Positions 1 to 6,835 of a DNA stretch of 26,666 nucleotides are shown one piece after another. Numbering within the stretch: position 1 is the first letter of the stretch; each line of letters begins with the position of its first letter. The stretch is from an uncultured Verrucomicrobiota bacterium (GTDB lineage: Bacteria; Verrucomicrobiota; Verrucomicrobiia; Opitutales; LL51), in NCBI GenBank assembly GCA_947174645.1, contig CAMWJR010000003.1, positions 1-26,666 of the forward strand, given 5' to 3'. The notes under the pieces are model-generated. The model did not search any database and was not told the DNA's origin. It saw only the letters and a list, made by a program, of their open reading frames with translations. The translations under genes and the position numbers were made by a program.

Positions 1-583
1 ATGGACCGGTGAGCGTAAAGCTTCGGATGAGCTCGGAATCGGTCGGTTTTTCGACGAATTCGGCAATAGAGAAATCATTTTTAACGCGCATGATACCGAA
101 GGCAGAGACCTTATTGCCAGGAATGGGCTTAGCGGAAATCGTAACATCGGCAGAAGTCTGAAGATGATGACGCACCAAAGCGCCAATATCCATTCGGTAA
201 AGCTGATCACCCGATAAAATTACAACGAGATCATTGGCGGGATCGTTGAGATAGCGCAAGTTTTTACGAACGGCATCAGCAGTTCCCTCATACCAGTTAC
301 CGATACCATCGGCTGTTTGCTCTGCCGAAAAAATTTCGATTTTCCCCTTGGTAAACGGGTCAAACTTGTAGGTACTATTGATGTGCGTATGTAGTGAGCG
401 CGTGTTGAACTGCGTCAGAATATAGATATCTTTAAATCCAGAATTGATGCAGTTGCTAATCGGAATATCGACGAGGCGATACTTCCCCGCCAAAGGGACA
501 GCCGGCTTACAGCGATCTTTCGTCAACGGAAACAAACGTGTTCCCCGACCACCACCCATAATCACACATGCCACATTCCCCAT
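1..583 (-). CDS. glgC: Glucose-1-phosphate adenylyltransferase, N-terminal part (cut by window edge)
   Basis: Makes ADP-glucose from glucose-1-phosphate and ATP, the committed step of bacterial glycogen synthesis, in the cytoplasm. Translating the minus strand from the ATG at 583 gives MGNVACVIMGGGRGTRLFPL, which carries the nucleotidyltransferase signature G-G-G-x-G-T-R-L-x-P-L-T. It is followed by K-P-A-V-P-L-A-G-K-Y-R-L-V-D-I-P-I-S-N, then W-Y-E-G-T-A-D-A-V-R-K-N and S-G-D-Q-L-Y-R-M-D, all typical of GlgC. About 194 codons are present; the rest of the catalytic domain and the left-handed beta-helix lie outside the window. The start is fixed by the family N-terminus. No Shine-Dalgarno is visible, and a near-consensus promoter ends 11 nt upstream of the ATG. 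NagZ lies upstream on the same strand, but the promoter between them argues for separate initiation. Confidence 0.93.
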   Translation of the reverse strand, partial: MGNVACVIMGGGRGTRLFPLTKDRCKPAVPLAGKYRLVDIPISNCINSGFKDIYILTQFNTRSLHTHINSTYKFDPFTKGKIEIFSAEQTADGIGNWYEGTADAVRKNLRYLNDPANDLVVILSGDQLYRMDIGALVRHHLQTSADVTISAKPIPGNKVSAFGIMRVKNDFSIAEFVEKPTDSELIRSFTLTGP

Positions 584-594
584 CGCGAGGATGT

Positions 595-622
595 TTTATA
601 AAAATTTTTACATGATTGTCAA
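595..622 (-). promoter_or_regulatory. Sigma70-type promoter of glgC
   Basis: On the minus strand TTGACA (622-617) is followed by a 16-bp spacer and TATAAA (600-595). The -35 is perfect and the -10 matches 5 of 6. The expected transcription start is near 588, only about 5 nt before the glgC ATG at 583, so the mRNA would be essentially leaderless. Confidence 0.7.
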
Positions 623-659
623 AATGGAAACGCGATTTTATCTCTTCTCATTAAGAAAG

Positions 660-1781
660 TTAAAGGAAACTCCTGAAATTTGAAGCTGTTTCCGTGAGAA
701 ATTGCTCAAAACACTCAGGAGAAATTTCGCCACTACACTCTTTGTAAAGCTCTAAGAACTGTTGGACAGCCACTAGCAATTGCCGATACTCCTCGTAAGT
801 TGCCGACTCTCCTTCCTCATCGAGGAGATGGGAACACAACACAATGTTGCATCCCGCCTGTAAAACGCGTACAGCTCGTTCCCAAAGAGGCCCTGTAAGT
901 GCATTCATAGCGATACAATCGCTGATAATTGGCATTTCACCAAAACCGATATTAGAACGGATGAGATCGATAATTTTTTTTGAAAAAGTCGCAGAACTTT
1001 CAGAATCAATAGAGGGATAGAGCACATGCGAAACCATGCACCAACAAGGGGAAAGTTTTTCCTGCTTCACAGCGGTCGCAACTTTACGAAAGACATCGAA
1101 ATCTTGTTGATTGAGTTCATCGAATGAACCTTTAGCCCGTGGGAGCGACGCATGACTATCCGAAATTGCACACCCATGTCCTGGACAATGCTTACATACT
1201 GGGATAATCCCATCGCGGTGCATCGTACGAATGACATTTAAGCAACACTCAACTACCGTATCTTTGTCACCTCCAAATGTTCTATCCCTTAAGAAATCAT
1301 GTGTGTAGGGATGCAACAAGTCGCAGCACGGCGCGCAGCTGACGTTGATACCAACACGTAATAAATCTTGATCAATGCGATGCGTATTGTCGCACAGCAG
1401 CTTCATAACCTTCGGGCGTGACTCTGGCGATATTTCAATTTTCTGGACATAACTTATGGGCGAAGGTGCATCAAAAAAGTTCTTTCCTTTCAGTCGTTGT
1501 ACACGCCCGCCTTCCTGGTCAATAAGTACGCGAGCATCAGGGATAATTGAGCGGATCTCTTGGACGAGTGCTGCCAACTTTTCGGGGTCCTGCTGTCCAT
1601 CTTCATCACGTGCAACGTTGCGATCAAATAAAATGACCCCTTGAACGGGGTATTCCTCGACCAATTGCACGAAAGCTTGGGGGAGTTGATCCCCATAGAA
1701 ACCCAACACCACCGGCAAACTCGCGACCAACGATAAAGCCATACGACAGACGAGCGCCATAATACAAAGTGCTCTTTTCAT
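660..1781 (-). CDS. nagZ: Beta-N-acetylhexosaminidase, NagZ-type (GH3), cysteine-rich
   Basis: Predicted to remove beta-1,4-linked GlcNAc from anhydro-muropeptides in peptidoglycan recycling. From the ATG at 1781 (373 aa) it shows L-I-D-Q-E-G-G-R-V-Q-R-L (residues 86-97), K-H-C-P-G-H-G (197-203) with the D-S-H of the acid/base loop (208-210), and I-I-S-D-C with Asp288 as the predicted nucleophile. Length fits GH3 NagZ. The first ~20 residues are hydrophobic, so this could be a signal peptide or anchor, but the fold's first strand (P-V-V-L-G-F) starts right after it. A later in-frame ATG at 1742 would remove most of this stretch and give an ordinary cytosolic NagZ. A TTG at 1787 is another start. 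The protein has 18 Cys when counted from the TTG, unusual for the family, and Cys replaces Phe in K-H-F-P-G-H-G. It lies 53 nt downstream of the tRNA on the same strand and may be co-transcribed. Confidence 0.88.
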   Translation of the reverse strand: MKRALCIMALVCRMALSLVASLPVVLGFYGDQLPQAFVQLVEEYPVQGVILFDRNVARDEDGQQDPEKLAALVQEIRSIIPDARVLIDQEGGRVQRLKGKNFFDAPSPISYVQKIEISPESRPKVMKLLCDNTHRIDQDLLRVGINVSCAPCCDLLHPYTHDFLRDRTFGGDKDTVVECCLNVIRTMHRDGIIPVCKHCPGHGCAISDSHASLPRAKGSFDELNQQDFDVFRKVATAVKQEKLSPCWCMVSHVLYPSIDSESSATFSKKIIDLIRSNIGFGEMPIISDCIAMNALTGPLWERAVRVLQAGCNIVLCSHLLDEEGESATYEEYRQLLVAVQQFLELYKECSGEISPECFEQFLTETASNFRSFL

Positions 1782-1834
1782 ACGCAACCCAAACTAAGCC
1801 CGATCCAAATGCCCTTAACTCCTGATAGCTAAAA

Positions 1835-1911
<77 letters not shown>

Positions 1912-1988
1912 ACAAACTATCCTCACAGTCAGTGCCATAAGAGCAAAGTCAAGCATATTCTACCAAAAACTTTATTCCAATGAAAAAC

Positions 1989-2016
1989 TTGATTCCCCGC
2001 GAGGGAGATCTATTTT
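1989..2016 (+). promoter_or_regulatory. Possible promoter of the SufT-like gene
   Basis: TTGATT (1989-1994), 16-bp spacer, TATTTT (2011-2016). Each hexamer matches consensus at 4 of 6 positions. The -10 lies 10 nt from the ATG at 2027. A GAGGGAGA at 2001-2008 sits 6 nt before an in-frame TTG at 2015 and offers a competing reading as a ribosome-binding site. Confidence 0.3.
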
Positions 2017-2026
2017 GCATAAGATA

Positions 2027-2368
2027 ATGAGCAATGTTTCCCAATCATTGGTAAATGCAACTTTTGATCGCGAGATGCTGTGGGAACAACTCAAGACAAT
2101 CGAGGATCCCGATGTACATGTCAATATCGTCGATTTAGGGCTTGTTTACCGGGTCGATGGCGACATTTTAAACAAGACAATTACAGTTGTGATGACGTTG
2201 ACATCGCCTTCGTGTCCGATGGCTGATTTTTTACTGCGTTCCGTCGAGGATCTCGTTTCAACTTTATATCCTGAATACAAAGTCCATGTACAGCTAGTCT
2301 GGGATCCCCCTTGGAATATGGATATGATCTCAGAAATTGGGAAAATGGAACTTGGCATTTTTGCCTAA
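2027..2368 (+). CDS. SufT/MIP18-family (DUF59) iron-sulfur assembly protein
   Basis: A 113-aa protein of the DUF59/PaaD/SufT family, whose members help mature Fe-S proteins. Family motifs seen: I-E-D-P-D-V-x-V-N-I-V-D-L-G-L-V-Y near the N-terminus, then V-V-M-T-L-T-S-P-S-C-P-M-A with the conserved cysteine, then V-W-D-P-P-W-N. The open frame extends upstream to 1838, but that part runs through the tRNA gene and carries no family sequence. The real start is therefore the ATG at 2027, or the TTG at 2015, which has GAGGGAGA 6 nt before it. The next gene begins 6-12 nt after its stop, so the two are probably co-transcribed. No suf operon is seen in the window; a ferredoxin lies about 2 kb downstream. 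Confidence 0.85.
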   Translation: MSNVSQSLVNATFDREMLWEQLKTIEDPDVHVNIVDLGLVYRVDGDILNKTITVVMTLTSPSCPMADFLLRSVEDLVSTLYPEYKVHVQLVWDPPWNMDMISEIGKMELGIFA

Positions 2369-2380
2369 CGTAAATTGTCC

Positions 2381-3451
2381 ATGAAGCTGCTTAACCGGTA
2401 TTGTTTTTGGGGTGTCACGAAGCGCTTTTGTGGATTTCTATTGCTGCTAACAGTGCTGCTATTTTTGGAGGATCTCTACAAGCATCTCGAGCAATTTCTC
2501 GTGGCACATGTAACGATTATCTCTGTCTGTCGTTACTACTTGGCACACAGCGTCGTACTCCTACCGCTAACCGTTCCCGTTGCATTCTTACTCGCATTTT
2601 TATTTTTTTACGGGGTAATGTTACGGCGTCAAGAGCTCATCGTATGCTACGCTTCGGGGATTTCATGGCGTTGTATTTTCCGTCCGATGGGGAATCTTGC
2701 GTTGTTTTTATCCCTGGCTCTACTTGCTGGCAATTTATGGCTCATACCCCAGGCGCAATCCGATACGCAAGCATATATCGCTCATATCCATCACGGTCCA
2801 TCGGCGCAGTTACGGCATCTTTTTTTTCAAAATAACGAGCAGTTGATTTATCTGCAGTCCTACGATCCTGTACAGCAACGGGCGGAAAATATCGTCCTGA
2901 ATTGTTACGATGTTTGTGGCAATACGCAGCGGCGCATTCAGGCAGATTTTGCGATTTTCGATACAGAATCTCAACGCTGGCATTTTTATCGCGGGAAAAT
3001 TACACACTTTGACGAACATCACTTAGCGTCCAAAGTTCAAACTTTCGAAGAGTATGCTTCCGATTGTTCCGTGCCTCCTGCAATCATTCTTGCGCATAAT
3101 GAAGCACCACAAAACCTAACCCTATTTCAGCTCAAGCAATTAATAGACGATCCTCATACTACTAACAAGGCTATCTATCAGATGCGTTGCGGTGATTTGG
3201 CATGGAATGCACTACTTCCATTGATTTTTTTATGGTCAGGGTTACCGTTTTTGCGTTTAATTCAACGGCGCAATTTTAGAATCCGAGTCCTCCAGTTTTT
3301 ACTTTACCTAATAGTTCTCGCAGGAGGATCTCATTTGTGCACACTCATCGCGCTTCATCAAGTATATCCGTGGACTATTGGATTTTTTCTACCCTGCGGC
3401 TTGACACTTTTGGTACCGCTTTTCCTCTTTCCTTTACTGCACAACCGCTAG
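2381..3451 (+). CDS. LptF/LptG family LPS export permease (YjgP/YjgQ)
   Basis: Inner-membrane permease of the LptB2FG transporter that lifts lipopolysaccharide out of the membrane for export. The layout fits the family: three N-terminal membrane segments (around G-F-L-L-L-L-T-V-L-L-F, V-L-L-P-L-T-V-P-V-A-F-L-L-A-F and L-A-L-F-L-S-L-A-L-L-A-G-N-L-W), a periplasmic beta-rich domain of about 140 residues, then three C-terminal segments. The cytoplasmic stretch R-R-Q-E-L-I-V-C-Y-A-S-G-I-S-W corresponds to the coupling region facing the ATPase. At about 356 aa the length is normal. I cannot decide between LptF and LptG; the partner permease is not adjacent. ATG at 2381 or TTG at 2375 are equally possible starts, and neither has a clear Shine-Dalgarno. 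The TAG stop overlaps the TAG of the convergent xerC-like gene in a shared CTAG. Confidence 0.85.
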   Translation: MKLLNRYCFWGVTKRFCGFLLLLTVLLFLEDLYKHLEQFLVAHVTIISVCRYYLAHSVVLLPLTVPVAFLLAFLFFYGVMLRRQELIVCYASGISWRCIFRPMGNLALFLSLALLAGNLWLIPQAQSDTQAYIAHIHHGPSAQLRHLFFQNNEQLIYLQSYDPVQQRAENIVLNCYDVCGNTQRRIQADFAIFDTESQRWHFYRGKITHFDEHHLASKVQTFEEYASDCSVPPAIILAHNEAPQNLTLFQLKQLIDDPHTTNKAIYQMRCGDLAWNALLPLIFLWSGLPFLRLIQRRNFRIRVLQFLLYLIVLAGGSHLCTLIALHQVYPWTIGFFLPCGLTLLVPLFLFPLLHNR

Positions 3452-4356
3452 GCATGGGGATGCGACTGATCGTAAACCTGCTTCATAAGTGCCGAGTTAA
3501 CGTGGGTGTAAATCTGTGTCGTCGAAAGGTGTGCGTGCCCCAAGAGTTCTTGAATTAAGCGCAGATCTGCGCCATTATTGAGGAGATGTGTGGCATAAGT
3601 GTGACGTAGTTTGTGAGGTGTAATATCCATCGGTAGCCCAGCTTTCAAAAGGTAAACTTTAAGTCGATACTGAACTTGCCGCGGTGTCAATGGATGTCCT
3701 TGTTCGTTGCAGATAATGATATCTTCCCTCTGAATCGATTTTTTGAGATTCCTTTTGAAATTTCGAATCGCCTCGACGGAATAATCGCCGATCGGGCAAA
3801 TGCGTTCCTTATTCCCCTTCCCTATAACGTGTGCCGTTTTCTGAGCTTCATCAATATCTCGATAGCGCAGACCTAGCAGCTCACTCAAACGCATACCGCT
3901 ATTGTACAATAATTCGAGAATGAGTGTATCACGTAGGTACAAAAACGGGTTAATCTCGCCGTTAAGAAACATCTGTTTGGGAGCTTCGAGAAGCTGTACA
4001 ATATTTTGCGGCGTCAACACCTTCGGCAGCATTTTTTCATTGCGCGGCCCTTTAATTACTTCAAAGGGATTTTGCTCGATTTGATGTGTGTTTTTAAGAA
4101 ACTTAAAAAAGGTTTTGAGGCCCGAAAGCCGGTTATTGACCGTCGTATGTTCATGATCACGCAGAAGTTCGATTAGATATTGGCGAACTGTCGGCTCATC
4201 GATCTCGCTCCAGAATTTTTTGTCCGTATAGCGCTTTAGGTAGTCAATAAATTGTTCGATGGAAATAATGTAATTTTCAAGCGTGTGTCGGGATAATTGG
4301 CGTTCCACCTCAAGCACTTTGATAAAATCGGCATAGGGAAAGTGGGACGGTTGCAT
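3448..4356 (-). CDS. xerC: XerC-like site-specific tyrosine recombinase
   Basis: Resolves chromosome dimers at dif with its partner XerD. From the ATG at 4356 (302 aa) the N-terminal SAM-like domain contains V-L-E-V-E-R-Q-L-S-R-H-T-L-E-N-Y. The catalytic domain has all six residues: Arg156 (S-G-M-R-L-S-E), Lys180 (G-K-G-N-K), His248 and Arg251 (H-K-L-R-H-T-Y-A-T-H), His274 (G-H-A-H-L-S-T-T) and Tyr283 (Q-I-Y-T-H-V). The ending V-Y-D-Q-S-H-P-H-A resembles XerC more than XerD. The frame also opens at 4407, inside the same CATG that starts the divergent ferredoxin, but the 17 extra residues are not conserved-looking and 302 aa fits the family. Nothing around it suggests a mobile element. Confidence 0.85.
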   Translation of the reverse strand: MQPSHFPYADFIKVLEVERQLSRHTLENYIISIEQFIDYLKRYTDKKFWSEIDEPTVRQYLIELLRDHEHTTVNNRLSGLKTFFKFLKNTHQIEQNPFEVIKGPRNEKMLPKVLTPQNIVQLLEAPKQMFLNGEINPFLYLRDTLILELLYNSGMRLSELLGLRYRDIDEAQKTAHVIGKGNKERICPIGDYSVEAIRNFKRNLKKSIQREDIIICNEQGHPLTPRQVQYRLKVYLLKAGLPMDITPHKLRHTYATHLLNNGADLRLIQELLGHAHLSTTQIYTHVNSALMKQVYDQSHPHA

Positions 4357-4369
4357 TGTGATTTCACAC

Positions 4370-4397
4370 TTGACGGAGTGATGACTTTTAGGATTTT
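4370..4397 (+). promoter_or_regulatory. Possible ferredoxin promoter
   Basis: TTGACG (4370-4375), 5 of 6 to consensus, with a weak -10 (GATTTT, 4392-4397) after 16 bp. The first base of the -35 is 36 bp before the ferredoxin ATG, a geometry repeated at other starts in this window. Lies in the 49-bp gap between divergent xerC and ferredoxin genes. Confidence 0.35.
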
Positions 4398-4405
4398 CCA
4401 AAAAC

Positions 4406-4636
4406 ATGGCAAGTAAGGAAAATCGAGTCGCCGAAAATGTACCGGGTCGTTATTACGTCGACGACCAATGTATCGGCTGTGATATGTGCCGTACGCTCGC
4501 GCCCGATTTTTTTGAAATGACCGACCGCGGTAACTCCTACATCAAGCAGCAACCGCAGGCCCCCTCTGAAATTGATCTCTGCGAAGAGGCATTGGAGAGT
4601 TGTCCCGTCCAGGCTATTGGCAACGACGGCGATTAG
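4406..4636 (+). CDS. Single-cluster [4Fe-4S] ferredoxin
   Basis: A 76-aa soluble electron carrier. C22-I-G-C25-D-M-C28 supplies three ligands and C66-P-V-Q-A-I supplies the fourth, as in monocluster [4Fe-4S] ferredoxins of the Bacillus/Thermotoga type; C59 is an extra cysteine that could form a disulfide. The centre (L-A-P-D-F-F-E-M-T-D-R-G-N-S-Y) matches the family. Redox partner unknown. The start ATG at 4406 is divergent from xerC. Its TAG stop overlaps the TAA stop of the convergent pseudopilin gene (4633-4636), leaving no room for a terminator. Confidence 0.9.
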   Translation: MASKENRVAENVPGRYYVDDQCIGCDMCRTLAPDFFEMTDRGNSYIKQQPQAPSEIDLCEEALESCPVQAIGNDGD

Positions 4637-5271
4637 TGCGGCGTTTTTGGCGATAGCGCTCTACCTCCGGAAAGCTCAATGACATGCTTTAGGTCGGCGC
4701 TGCATGATTCCTCGGTAGTGAGCTGTCCCTCGTCTTGTGCGAGGTCTGTATACCAGCGAACGTTACCGTCGAGAAAGGCAATAAACCCGCCTCGCGAACC
4801 GTAGGGTGCATTTTCTCCCCATCGATTCCCTTCAATTCCACGGGTGTAGGCGATTGGTGTCGTGGCCGGATTGACGTTTTTGACGATATTGCCAACCAAT
4901 ACGACACTGAGTTCCTTGTTACTTTCCCAGGCATGACCGTTGCGAACCGGGAAAATCGTTTCGCGTAATACCTTAGGGGCCTGCGCATCACCCGGATAAA
5001 TGAAGAGGTTGGCGTTGTTTAAAAATCCTTCTGCCGCAAATTTTTCCGCAAGCTCCACGCTTGAAGTTGCATCCGGAATCGATCCCACCTCGTTATAATA
5101 TGTGCTGTAAGCGCGCGCGATTTGCTGCATATGGGCCCGCGCTTGTTGTTTGCGAGCGCTGAGGAGTGCACGCTGCGATGCTGGTAACACAAAGCTCATC
5201 AGAATCGCAATCACACTAATGACGACGATCAGCTCGATCAGCGTAAATCCTCGTTTCAAACACCGCATCAT
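4633..5271 (-). CDS. Pseudopilin-like protein C (prepilin N-terminus, LDG block)
   Basis: A 212-aa protein with a class III prepilin leader, K-R-G8|F9-T-L-I-E13, followed by a hydrophobic helix of about 20 residues, so it should be cut by a prepilin peptidase and assembled in or held by the inner membrane. A helical stretch follows, then a globular domain with L-S-V-V-L-V-G (121-127), T-T-P-I-A-Y-T-R-G (137-145) and G-G-F-I-A-F-L-D-G-N-V-R-W-Y (161-174). The last block resembles the C-terminus of the H-X9-DG/DUF1559-type pseudopilins common in Planctomycetes, Verrucomicrobia and Lentisphaerae, although the His is absent. Third of three tandem paralogues; its ATG overlaps the TGA of the one before it. 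Function not known; no type II secretion gene lies nearby. Confidence 0.85.
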   Translation of the reverse strand: MMRCLKRGFTLIELIVVISVIAILMSFVLPASQRALLSARKQQARAHMQQIARAYSTYYNEVGSIPDATSSVELAEKFAAEGFLNNANLFIYPGDAQAPKVLRETIFPVRNGHAWESNKELSVVLVGNIVKNVNPATTPIAYTRGIEGNRWGENAPYGSRGGFIAFLDGNVRWYTDLAQDEGQLTTEESCSADLKHVIELSGGRALSPKTPH

Positions 5272-5927
5272 AGCGCAATGACACCCTGTCCACCGATAAT
5301 TTTAGCGCCCACGGGAATTGCCTCTTGGAGATTACCAGTTGTTCCGCTACGGTTATTTTTCAATAGCCGATTTTGTAGGTCAGGATACCACTTAACATGT
5401 CCATCGAGAAAGGCAACAAACCCACCTTTTCCTGCAAATACATCAGTTTCTTTATCCCATAGACCGTTACTGTTGAGCCCGCGGGTATAAGCAATCGGTG
5501 TCGTTTCCGGACAGGATTCATCGAGACCCACAACGAGATTTACACTAAAACTCTGAGGCTGATGCGCATCTTCCCAACAATGACTCTCCGTTTTGCCGTT
5601 GCCCGTAGCGATCGTATCTTTTTTTATACGATTTACCGATTGCGCTAAAACGTCAAAAACATAGGCATTGGGGTCGTTTAAAAGCCCGGCACGAGCCATC
5701 AATAATGCGAACTCCTCAACATCATTAACGATAAAATCTCCGTGTTCATTGCGGTACATGAGGTAAGCATGGACGATTTTTTGTAAGCAATTCTGCGCAT
5801 TAGCTCGGCGCGAACGTCCCATAACATCGCTCACAGAAGGCAGCACAAAGGTCATGAGGACGCCAATGATTGAAATGACGACGACGAGCTCAACGAGCGT
5901 GAACGCCTTTAGATGGCGACGGTCCAT
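5268..5927 (-). CDS. Pseudopilin-like protein B (prepilin N-terminus, LDG block)
   Basis: A 219-aa paralogue with leader K-A8|F9-T-L-V-E13 and a hydrophobic helix. The residue before the cleavage point is Ala instead of the usual Gly, which prepilin peptidases generally tolerate less well. Shared blocks are M-A-R-A-G-L-L-N-D-P-N-A-Y (77-89), F-S-V-N-L-V-V-G-L (127-135), T-T-P-I-A-Y-T-R-G (142-150) and G-G-F-V-A-F-L-D-G-H-V-K-W-Y (168-181). It sits 21 nt after the stop of pseudopilin A and overlaps pseudopilin C by ATGA, so all three are almost certainly one transcript with coupled translation. Precise role unknown. Confidence 0.85.
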   Translation of the reverse strand: MDRRHLKAFTLVELVVVISIIGVLMTFVLPSVSDVMGRSRRANAQNCLQKIVHAYLMYRNEHGDFIVNDVEEFALLMARAGLLNDPNAYVFDVLAQSVNRIKKDTIATGNGKTESHCWEDAHQPQSFSVNLVVGLDESCPETTPIAYTRGLNSNGLWDKETDVFAGKGGFVAFLDGHVKWYPDLQNRLLKNNRSGTTGNLQEAIPVGAKIIGGQGVIAL

Positions 5928-5948
5928 CTTTTTCTAAAATATTTTCGA

Positions 5949-6788
5949 TTATGCAGCTTCGGGCGCGTCCTCTCCGTGCCCCTCAAAGTCAGGCTCTGCC
6001 TCATGCTCACCTTCGGATTCATCGACATCGGTAGCCTCTTTAGTACGGTCACCGATTCCTTGTGCAACAATACCGGAAGCTGACAAGATAACGCAAGTGC
6101 TCGGAAGTGTTTCGCGAATGTCATTGGTTTTCCCACCGTTCCACTTTACCAACAACCCCTCCTCTTCAGTACCGAGGTTGTCAAACCAATCGACGTGCCC
6201 GTCTAAAAATGCAATCCAGCCACCTTTGGCTCCGTAAACGCCTTCTTTTCCGGGCCATTTACCATCAACGGGTATACCGCGACTAAATGCAATCGGTGTT
6301 GTGGAGAAAGGCGCATTGGCGGGAACTCCGGCAACGAGGTAAACACTGAATTCAAGCTCTTGTCCGTCGATCCGCGTCCAGGCATCTGTTGAAGTCGCCG
6401 AAGGCTCTCCCTCTTTAACGATCGTATTTTGCTCAACGACAGAAGTTTGATTATCTCCAGAGAAGCAGTACTTATTGGGATCATTCAAGTAACCGCGACG
6501 CGCCAAAACGACGGCCCACTGGACACCATCTTGTGCGTAATCGGCCTCACCGTTGCTTTGCGTAATATCGCCCGGATGAATTGTTCGTCGTCCATCGAGA
6601 TCATCATTGATGTACTTGTTATACGCTTGCGCAATCCCTTGGAGACATTTGTGCCCTTTTTGCTGATGTGCATTTTCCATCACACGTCGAACATACGGTA
6701 CCAGTAGCCACACCAAAACTCCGATAATCGCGACCATCGCGAGCAGCTCCAGCACCGAAAACCCATCCTTCTTTCCCTGCCTTCTCAT
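5949..6788 (-). CDS. Pseudopilin-like protein A with acidic tail
   Basis: First and longest (279 aa) of the pseudopilin trio. The leader is K-D-G9|F10-S-V-L-E14, with Ser in place of Thr, then a hydrophobic helix ending V-W-L-L-V-P-Y. Blocks shared with its paralogues are L-A-R-R-G-Y-L-N-D-P-N-K-Y (95-107), F-S-V-Y-L-V-A-G-V (147-155), T-T-P-I-A-F-S-R-G (163-171) and G-G-W-I-A-F-L-D-G-H-V-D-W-F (189-202). Unlike the others it ends in about 30 residues rich in Glu and Asp (from about 247), which look disordered and could bind metal or a partner. A strong promoter ends 12 nt before the ATG, so this gene heads the operon. Confidence 0.85.
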   Translation of the reverse strand: MRRQGKKDGFSVLELLAMVAIIGVLVWLLVPYVRRVMENAHQQKGHKCLQGIAQAYNKYINDDLDGRRTIHPGDITQSNGEADYAQDGVQWAVVLARRGYLNDPNKYCFSGDNQTSVVEQNTIVKEGEPSATSTDAWTRIDGQELEFSVYLVAGVPANAPFSTTPIAFSRGIPVDGKWPGKEGVYGAKGGWIAFLDGHVDWFDNLGTEEEGLLVKWNGGKTNDIRETLPSTCVILSASGIVAQGIGDRTKEATDVDESEGEHEAEPDFEGHGEDAPEAA

Positions 6789-6800
6789 AGCTCGGCGCGC

Positions 6801-6828
6801 ATTATGAGTTTCTTGATAAAAAAGTCAA
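6801..6828 (-). promoter_or_regulatory. Sigma70-type promoter of the pseudopilin operon
   Basis: On the minus strand TTGACT (6828-6823), 16-bp spacer, CATAAT (6806-6801); each hexamer matches 5 of 6. The -10 ends 12 nt before the ATG at 6788, predicting a leader of about 5 nt. It lies directly after the DUF58 stop (6838-6836), so the pilins can be expressed apart from moxR-DUF58. Confidence 0.65.
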
Positions 6829-6835
6829 AATATTT

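Noticed and set aside
3448..4356. Tyrosine recombinase as the integrase of a mobile island
   Set aside because: The sequence and length are XerC-like, all neighbours are housekeeping genes, and no att repeats, phage genes or cargo are visible.
4633..6788. Pseudopilin genes as part of a type II secretion or competence operon
   Set aside because: No assembly ATPase, inner-membrane platform, secretin or prepilin peptidase is present in the window; comF is 17 kb away.
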